Below, one piece after another: positions 56,273 through 64,000 of a DNA stretch of 64,000 nt; position 1 is the stretch's first letter; each line of letters opens with the position of its first letter. This DNA comes from Paramoeba atlantica (Eukaryota; Discosea): contig CDRNVI010000188.1 of NCBI GenBank assembly GCA_977017575.1, forward strand, positions 37,675-101,674, written 5' to 3'. The notes beneath the pieces were generated by a model, which was not told the origin of the DNA, did no database searches, and was given only the letters and a program-made list of their open reading frames with translations. Both the position numbers and the translations under genes were made by a program.

Positions 56273-57690
56273 AAAAAAAAAAAAACAAAAATTAGAAAAC
56301 AAAAAAGAAAAAAGAAAAAAAGAAACAAAAAAAAAAAAAAAAAAAAAAGAAACAAAAAAAAAAGAAAAAAATAGACAAAAAGAAAGAAAAAAAATAAACA
56401 AAACAAAATGGACCCTTCACAAAACAAGAAAGATGAATGAAAAAATAGCTAGAATTTAGGTGTCTAAATAATAGAATCTATTATTCAAAAAAAAATAGAC
56501 CCTTCGCGAAACAAAAAATTTGAAAAGAAAAAAAGCTTCAAGAAATAAAATGGAACTTTGAAAGCATGAAACTTTTGACAAAAAATAAATAAAAAAAATA
56601 AATAAATAAAAAATAAAAAAAAACCTAAAATAATAGTTCTTTCAGTTTTTTTTCAATTAACTTATTGGAAAGATTTTATCAGCATTATTTTATCCAAATA
56701 CAATAAAGATTCATCCAACTAACAAGCATATCATTCATTTCTCTGAAAATAAAATAAATAAGATATCAGAAATCAAAATAGAATAACAAACAACACCAAT
56801 AATATTAATAACAATAATAAGAACAATAAAAACAATGAAAACAATAAAAACAATAAGAATAATAAGAATAATAAAGAGAGAAAAAAAAAGAAAACTAGAA
56901 AGAAAGAAATAGAGAAAAATAAAAAAGTGAATTTATTTTCTTCTATTTGATAATACAGCAAAGAAGGGGGGTTCAATCAACAATCTTTTTTCAAAAAATA
57001 AAAATTAGAAAAGAAAAAAAAACAAAAAACAAAAAACAAAAAAATAAAAAAAAAAAAAAGAAAAAAAAAAGAAAAAAAGAAACAAAAAAAAAGGAAAAAA
57101 AAGAAACAAAAAAAAAAGAAAAAAAAAAGAAAAAAAAAAGAAAAAAAATAAACAAAAAAATAAAAAAAAATAAACAAAAAAATAAACAAAAAAATAAACA
57201 AAAAAAAAATGAACCTCTCACGAAATGAAGAGGAATGAACAAAAAAATAGCCAAAATTTAGGTGTCTAAATAATAGAATCTATTATCCTTGCAAAACAAG
57301 AAATTTGAGAAGAAAAAAAGCTTCAAAAAATAAAATGGAACTCTGGAGGCACGAAACTTTTGACAATTGGTTCAATTAATAATCTCTTTTCAAAAAAGAA
57401 AAAAGAAAAAAGAAAAAAGAAAAAAAAAAAAAAAAAAGAGGAAAAAAATAAACAAAAAAGAGGAAAAAAAATAAACAAAACAAAAATGGACTTTTCATGA
57501 ACTGAAAGATTTGACAAAAAAAAAGCTTCAAAAAATAAAAAGAAAAACCAAAATAATAGTTCTTTCCATTTTCTTTTTGTTGAGGGTTTAGGGTTGGAGA
57601 GATTTCATCAGCATCATTTTATCCAAATATACAATAAAAATTCATTCAACTAACAAGAGTATCATGTATCATTCATTTCTCTGAAATAAC
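54750..57690 (+). repeat. subtelomeric tandem repeat, four diverged units of 0.65-0.8 kb
   Basis: Units begin near 54754, 55405, 56141 and 56927 at the marker TTTGATAATA(C)AGCAAAGAAGG. Each then has GTTCAATCAACAATC, an A-rich tract of variable length, AAATGGACC..TC.CGAAA, AATAGAATCTATTA, AAGCTTCAAGAAATAAAATGG, TTTCATCAGCATCATTTTATC and an AATAAnn-rich tail (AATAATAAGAAC repeats). Length differences lie in the A-rich tract. The last unit is partial and partly duplicated internally (57300-57600). Non-coding. Confidence 0.88.
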
Positions 57691-57846
57691 AAAAAAAGAA
57701 TTTACAAAATAACAAAAAAAAGAACAATAAATAATTAATCAACAACAACAATTACCACAAAAGAAGTAAACCTAATATAGCAGCATTCAAATGATTCATA
57801 CAAAGTAACAATATTTTTTTGGGGGAAGAATGGACCACAACAACAA

Positions 57847-60800
57847 CACAGCAGCAACAATTGATCATTCTATTTTATTTCTTTAAAAAAGAGAAAGAGA
57901 AAGAGAAAATGAAAAAAAAAGAAAAAAGTACTTGCAAAAGAGATTGAAAAAAAAAAGAAAGAGAAAAAGATTGCAATGACAACAAATTAGAAGAAAAACT
58001 TCCTCTGCCCCACAACTACACTCTATTGAAAGAAAAAAAGGTTTAGAAAGAGAGAAAAGAGAGAATAAGGTTATTAGAGTAAAGATGGAAATATCAACAA
58101 AAGAGAAAAGGAAACATTGAAGTCTCACAATTCACTGAATATTCCATATGACAAACAATGCATACATTCCTTTTTAACATTCACATCTTCACTGAACTTA
58201 CAATGCAGTCATCTTATTGCAAGGGTTGTCACAAAGCAATCTCTTCACAATAATAAATCATTTTCTGTTTTCCCAGTTTATTTGGCCTTGAGGATTTAAC
58301 GGATTAGAAGTCAGCCTTCTTCATTTCATTTCAAAGTCTCAACAAGTCATGGGTAAAGAAGATTCAATCCCAAAGTTCAAACCAGACAACTATCCAGACT
58401 GGTCCTTCAAAATGGCAGGACATCTCCTAGCAAAAGGCGTCTTTGGATTGATTGATTTTGTATTGAATGAATGGAAAACCAAAACCGACCCTCAAAAACA
58501 AGCCATGCAACTGAAAGCCTTCAATGAGATCTTAAAATCTCTTGCTGAACACAGCAGCGTAGCCCGAACATTCCAACACCACCAAGCACAACAACTTTAG
58601 AACCACATACGAACCAAGTTTGATCGAAACACACTTTCTAACCAACTTGATCTCAATGAGAAGTTTATCAATTTTAAACACAAGGGAGGTGAAGATGTAG
58701 AATCATTTCTCATTCGCTTTGATGATCTTGTGAATTGCCTTCATTGCTATTGGACTGCCCTAAGATAACAACATCTGTTTCCTTCATCTCCTCAAAGCTT
58801 TTCCTGATTCCCTCGAAGGTGTTTACTAAAATTTGATTGTAAACAGACAATACGATATCACAAATGCAAGAAGACTTGCCAAACGATTTTCATCCTCCTT
58901 CTCTCAACCTTCTGACTCTATTCTTCGAATTGGTGGGAAAAATCAAGACAAACTCAATAAACATGTCTGCCAATATTGTTGTAAATCAGAACACTCTCGA
59001 TTCAAATGCAGTATCCGATTAGCTGATGAAAAACTTGGTCTCCATTTTCCTAACCGTGATGCACCCTGGAGAGCCCAAATGGAAGAAACAATTCAAAAAA
59101 GGATTGACGAAGCTTTTAGAAAGGGTCTTGCAGAAGGCAAACAAGAAAAACAAGAAGAAGAACCTGAAACTGAGAACGAAACGATGAATCTTATTCAAGA
59201 AGCATACGATAAAGCATACAATGAAACTGACAACTTCTCTTTTCTTTGAATTCATAAACTTGTCTTGTCTCCTTCTTTTGCCTTCTCTTCCTGAGCCTGA
59301 ACACGAAAACACTCTCTTCTTCTCTTCCAAAAACAGATAACCATAACAAATAAGAAAATTTTTGCCTCCTTTCTTCTCGAACTCGGTCGGCTTCTGGAAA
59401 AAGAATCGAGTAGGGGGGAGAAACAACTTTTCTTCAGCTGCCAATAGAATTCCTCTTCCTCTTTTTCTCTGCACCCTTGATACCAAAACCTCTCAACACC
59501 TAAAATAGGTTATTTCCTTCCATCTTTTTCAAACTAACCAACTGCATCTTAGAAATCCCCATGGAAAAGATGAAATCCCATCAGAGACGATAGGAACTTC
59601 ATTTTCTCACCTAAATTTCTTGATCTCTTCTCTCCTGAAGGTTTTTCGCACCGTGCTCGTCCCGGTTTTCCCTTGAACAAGGGTTTTCCCCACTTTTGTG
59701 GTTTTTCCCTTTTTACCAATGGATTTTTCACACAACTTCCTTCTCCTTATGACCAAGTGAATAATGTTTCGAAATATATCAAATCAGTGAATGAAGTCAA
59801 TGAGAACAAACCCCCAGGCTGGAGGGATGATTCCGACTCAAGGCCACCTGTTAACATGGAGCGCATAGAGGCATTGACTCAGTGCAGGAAACAAAGGCGG
59901 GAAAGTTATAAATCCATTTCTGAACAAATGGCATCTCTTAGCTGGATAAAGACATGAAATTATCCTTCTGCACATGTGACTCCGAACACATTGTTCAATC
60001 ACAGGAATAGGGGGGAGTGTTGAAGTCTCACAATTCACTGAATATTCTATATGACGAACAATGCATACATTCCTTTTTGACATTCGCATCTTCACTGAAC
60101 TTACAATACAGTTATCTTATTGCGAAGGTTGTTGCAAAGCAATTTCTTCACAATAATAAATCATTTTCTGTTTTCCCAGTTTATTTGACCTTGAGGATTT
60201 AACGGAAAAAGAGGGGGGAAGCGAAGATTTGGGGGGGGGGGAGGGGGGGAAAGAGAAAATGTCAGAGAATTGATGAGATCTCCACAGAAAAACAACAAAA
60301 CAATAAACGAAAGTTAATCCAAAGATCAAATCAAAAAAGCAGAAGGTGTTTTATATCAAATAAAAGAAACAACAACAAAAGAAAGAAAGAATAGTTTTGA
60401 ACAAAAGAGAAAATATTCAAAGAGAGAAAACACAGAAAAAAATCAAATATGGCAAAAAACAAAAATGAATTAAAACACAGCAGGGTTGTTGTTGAAGGAG
60501 CACAAAAAGCATCAACGAAAGACAAAAGAGAGGGAAAAACACAAAAGAGGAAAACACTTCAAATAAGAAAGAACAATCAAAGTGAGAAGAAAACACAAAT
60601 TTTTGAGGAAAAGAAAAGAAAGGAGACAGGAGAAAAACAGAAGAGAGAAGAATCAACAGGGGAGATTCGACAGGAAAGAACAGTGAGAAAGACTTCAAAA
60701 TGAATAGAAGACAACAAAACAAGGTAAAGGTTTGAAATACAGAATAAGGTGAAAGGGAAAAGGGAAAAAGGGAAAAAAGAAAGAGCAAAGAGGACACAAA

Positions 60801-61338
60801 AAGACAATAAAGAAAAGAACGAACAAAAAAATAAAGAAAAAAGAACAAATAAAAAAGACAAAACAAACAAAAGGATGAAGAGGAACCGCATCTCAAGCCT
60901 CATCCATCATGATACCCAAGAAAGGAAAAATAAACATGACAAAAACAAGTGTGATGAATAAAAGTTTAGGGTGGCGAACAAAAGACACACAAACAAAAGG
61001 AAAAGAAATCAAAAACCAAAAAAAAAAAAAAAAGGGAGGAAAAGAGGAGAGAAAGGACCAAAACAAAAAAAAAAAAAACACTGAGAGGAAACAAAGAAGA
61101 AAAACTTAATCACATAAGGGAGGAATAATGTTTTGAGCAATCCACACCACAATTCTTTCTTCCTCTCCACATGTGGTTTTTGAAGCGATCTTTTACTTCA
61201 TCAAGATCAATTCTTTTTCTCTTTTTTTTACACACACAAAAAAAACAAAAAAAGAGTTGTTTGATGAAAGAAGCAAAAAAAAATCTCTTCCCCTTGCCCC
61301 CCTAACTTTGACTCCCTCCATCACCCTCCCCCGAACAA
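57847..61338 (+). repeat. subtelomeric 1.4 kb duplication, unit 1 (split by an LTR element)
   Basis: 57847-58114 plus 60204-61338 match 61339-62733 in order, beginning TTGATCATTCTATTTTATTTC and ending in a CCCTCC..GAACAAGCAA block. Purine-rich on the plus strand, apparently non-coding. Confidence 0.88.
58115..60203 (+). mobile_element. gag-only LTR retroelement fossil (Ty1/copia-type gag), non-autonomous
   Basis: Two 186-base LTRs (58115-58300 and 60018-60203) flank about 1.7 kb. A polypurine tract AGGGGGGAG precedes the right LTR and a GGAAA target duplication (58110-58114; 60204-60208) flanks the whole. The internal region shows a Ty1/copia-type gag start (FKPDNYPDWSFKMAGHLL) and a zinc knuckle CQYCCKSEHSRFKC. 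No protease, integrase or RT was found in the remaining space. The gag is broken in a few places. The LTRs differ at roughly a dozen sites, all transitions (about 7%), so it is moderately old. Confidence 0.88.
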
Positions 61339-62733
61339 GCAATAATTGATTATTCTATTTTATTTCTTTAAAAGAGAGAAAGAGAAAGAGAAAATGAAAA
61401 AAAAAGAAAAAAATACTTACAAAAAAGAAATTGAAAAAAAAGAAAGAGAAAAAGATTGCAATGACAACAAATTAGGAGAAAAACTTCCTCTGCCCCACAA
61501 CTACACTTTATTGAAAGAAAAAAAGGTTTAGAAAGAGAAAAGAGAGAGAATAAGGTTATTAGAGTAAAGATGGAGATATTAACAAAAGAGAAAAGGAAAA
61601 GAGGGAGAAGCAAAGATTTGGGGGGGAGGGGAAAGGGAAAATGTCAGGATTGATGAGATCTCCACAGAAAAACAATAAACAAAAGTCAATCCAAAGATTA
61701 AATCGAAAAAGCAGAAGGTGTTTTATATCAAATAAAAGGAACAACAACAAAAGAAAGAAAGAATAGTTTTGAACAAAAGAGAAAATATTCAAAGAGAGAA
61801 AACACAGAAAAAAATCAAATGTGATAAAAAACAAAAATGAATCAAAACACAACAGAATTGTTGTTGAAGGAGCACAGAGAGCACCAACAAAAGACAAAAG
61901 AGAGGGAAAAACACAAAAGAGGAAAACACTCCAAATAAAAAAGAACAATCAAAATGAAAAAACAAATTTTAGAAGAAAAGGTAAGAAAGGAGACAGGAGA
62001 AAAACAGAAGAGGGGAGAATCAATGAAGGAGATTCGACAGGAAAGAGCAGTGAGAAAGACTTCAAAATGAATAGAAGACAACAGAACAAGGATTTAGGAG
62101 TTCGCAACAGAAAAGGGTTTAGGGAAGGGAAAGTGAAAGGGAAGGGGAAAAAGGAGGAAAAGGAAGAGCAAAGAGGACACAAAAAGACAAAGAAAAGAAC
62201 GAACAAAAGAACAAAAAAAGAAGAACAAATAAAAAAGACAAGACAAACAAAAGGATGAAGAGAACCACATCTCAAGCTTTATCCATCATAATACCCAAAA
62301 AAGGAAAAATAAATATGATAAAAACAAGTGTGACAAACAAGGGTTTAGGGTGGCAAACAAAAGACATACAAATAAAAGACATACAAACAAAAGACACACA
62401 AATAAAAGGAAAAAAGATCAAAAACCAAAAAAAAAAGGGAGGAAAAGAGGAGAAAAAAGACCAAAAAAAAAAAAAAACACTGAGAGGAAACAAAGAAAAA
62501 AAATTTGATCACATAGGAGGGATAATGTTCTGAGCAATCCACACCACAATTCTTCCTTCCTTTCTCTGTGTGTAGTCTTTGAAGCGATCTCTTACCTCAT
62601 CAAGATTAACTCTTTTTCTCTTTTTTTTACACATACAAAGAAAACAAAAAAAGAATTGTTTGAAAGAAGCAAAAAAAAATCTTTTCCCTTTGCTTCCCTA
62701 ACCACAACTCCCTCCATCCCCCCTGAACAAGCA
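61339..62733 (+). repeat. subtelomeric 1.4 kb duplication, unit 2 (empty site)
   Basis: Second unit, without the LTR insertion. At 61590-61600 it reads AAAAGGAAAAGAGGG where unit 1 has the 2.1 kb element flanked by GGAAA. It contains an extra small expansion of CATACAAACAAAAGA-like units near 62370-62410 and short GGGTTTAGG motifs at 62115 and 62341. Confidence 0.88.
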
Positions 62734-63378
62734 ACAGTATGTTTTTCAAGTTGAAAAACAAAAAAAAATACAAAAAATAAAAGATTTTTGGGTAGTAAAA
62801 TATTGAATCAGATTTTCTTATGAGTATTTTTGTTATTTTCGTTTTATTGAAAAAAACATAAAAAATAAAATATAAAAATTCATCTACTCCAAAGCTGAAA
62901 GGTAGTAAAAAGGCTGATATATATTTTAGAGTGCTAAAAATAAATGATGAATTGCTTTTTTGTGTGAAAAGGTGGTCATTTTGTTTTTTTTGGTTTGACT
63001 GTCTTTCTCTCTCTCTTTTCTCTCCATTCATTTGATTGACAATGGATCATTTCTTTTTTGTTTCTGTTTTCTTTTTGTTTTCTCCTGCTCCCTCCTCTTG
63101 GTGTATTTTTTGTTTTCTTTTTCCTCACCAAATAAGATTCTGAAATTTTGTTTCCTTGGTTCGAACAGTTTTTACTAAGTTTTTTTCCAGTTTTCTTTTC
63201 TTTTGTTTCTTTTTTCTTTTTTCTTTTTTCTTTTCTTTTAATTGGTTGTTCCAAACTGATTTTTTTTCAAAAGAAGAATGAGTTTTGTAATCAGAAAATA
63301 AATATTTGTTAAAAAAAAAGAATTATATTTCTTTTCTTCAATGGCTTTGTTGTTGTGTTCGCTCTCCTTTTCTGGTTT
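62734..63378. other. unique telomere-adjacent sequence
   Basis: AT-rich, T/C-rich at its end, ending TTTTCTGGTTTT directly before the telomere repeats. No gene seen. Confidence 0.5.
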
Positions 63379-64000
63379 TTTAGGGTTTAGGGTTTAGGGT
63401 TTAGGGTTTAGGGTTTAGGGTTTAGGGTTTAGGGTTTAGGGTTTAGGGTTTAGGGTTTAGGGTTTAGGGTTTAGGGTTTAGGGTTTAGGGTTTAGGGTTT
63501 AGGGTTTAGGGTTTAGGGTTTAGGGTTTAGGGTTTAGGGTTTAGGGTTTAGGGTTTAGGGTTTAGGGTTTAGGGTTTAGGGTTTAGGGTTTAGGGTTTAG
63601 GGTTTAGGGTTTAGGGTTTAGGGTTTAGGGTTTAGGGTTTAGGGTTTAGGGTTTAGGGTTTAGGGTTTAGGGTTTAGGGTTTAGGGTTTAGGGTTTAGGG
63701 TTTAGGGTTTAGGGTTTAGGGTTTAGGGTTTAGGGTTTAGGGTTTAGGGTTTAGGGTTTAGGGTTTAGGGTTTAGGGTTTAGGGTTTAGGGTTTAGGGTT
63801 TAGGGTTTAGGGTTTAGGGTTTAGGGTTTAGGGTTTAGGGTTTAGGGTTTAGGGTTTAGGGTTTAGGGTTTAGGGTTTAGGGTTTAGGGTTTAGGGTTTA
63901 GGGTTTAGGGTTTAGGGTTTAGGGTTTAGGGTTTAGGGTTTAGGGTTTAGGGTTTAGGGTTTAGGGTTTAGGGTTTAGGGTTTAGGGTTTAGGGTTTAGG
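63379..64000 (+). repeat. telomere, TTTAGGG repeats
   Basis: 622 bases, about 89 uninterrupted TTTAGGG units with no variant seen, G-rich strand running 5'->3' to the window end as expected of a right chromosome end. Plant/apicomplexan-type repeat rather than TTAGGG. The array may continue beyond the window. Confidence 0.98.

Noticed and set aside
53685-57250. Many Phe/Leu/Lys-rich frames in the subtelomere
   Set aside because: Low-complexity A- and T-tracts in non-coding repeats; frames are not conserved between repeat units.
58349-59249. Host gene with zinc knuckle
   Set aside because: Lies between two 186-base LTRs with a target duplication and polypurine tract, so it is element gag.
60449-62258. 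Two similar Lys/Arg/Glu-rich frames in both 1.4 kb units, suggesting a gene
   Set aside because: The frames differ by indels between units and consist only of purine-rich codons; no domain or splice pattern.

Overview
The window is the right end of a chromosome from an AT-rich, intron-rich unicellular eukaryote. It ends at 64000 in about 89 perfect TTTAGGG repeats. Genes use the standard code (TAA, TAG and TGA all end frames) and have many short introns with GTTT/GTAT-like donors. The introns are almost pure pyrimidine on the sense strand, so each gene's direction shows as a purine/pyrimidine strand bias. The gene set (CH-domain filamin, Rac GTPases, p50-type RhoGAP) suggests an actin-driven amoeboid or flagellate protist. 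The lineage cannot be named from the sequence alone.

Layout, left to right. 1-3180: tandem array of sulfotransferase-like genes. 3286-3903: three identical tRNA-Val(AAC) genes, with duplicated scraps of the neighbouring DOT1 last exon between them. 4028-10136 (-): a 17-exon gene joining an SH3 domain to a DOT1 histone methyltransferase domain. 10347-15432: seven tandem copies (five open, two broken) of a small intronless family with an 'IKPAKR' C-terminus. 15818-18476: ankyrin gene with one repeat per 99-base exon. 18737-22413 (-): Sec14/BCH-RhoGAP gene. 22644-25471: membrane-anchored endopolyphosphatase/acid-sphingomyelinase-like phosphatase. 25808-32267: filamin-like gene (K/E-rich, CH-CH, filamin repeats, C2) carrying a fourth tRNA-Val in an intron. 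32478-33818: one small ankyrin gene and one fragment. 34094-35725 (-): two Rac-like genes and a fragment.

From 36 kb rightwards the window is gene-poor and repeat-rich: three copies of an APE-RT-RNase H LINE (one nearly full length), a worn DIRS-like retroelement fossil, diverged 0.65-0.8 kb subtelomeric repeats, a 1.4 kb duplication split by a gag-only LTR element fossil, then the telomere.

Functional threads: Rac, RhoGAP and filamin all belong to Rho/actin control. The ankyrin genes and the small tandem family share a C-terminal IKPA(K/R)R motif, suggesting a common partner or localisation signal. Exon models for the DOT1, RhoGAP, phosphatase, filamin and ankyrin genes were built by hand; in each, every splice phase closes and the coding length divides by three.
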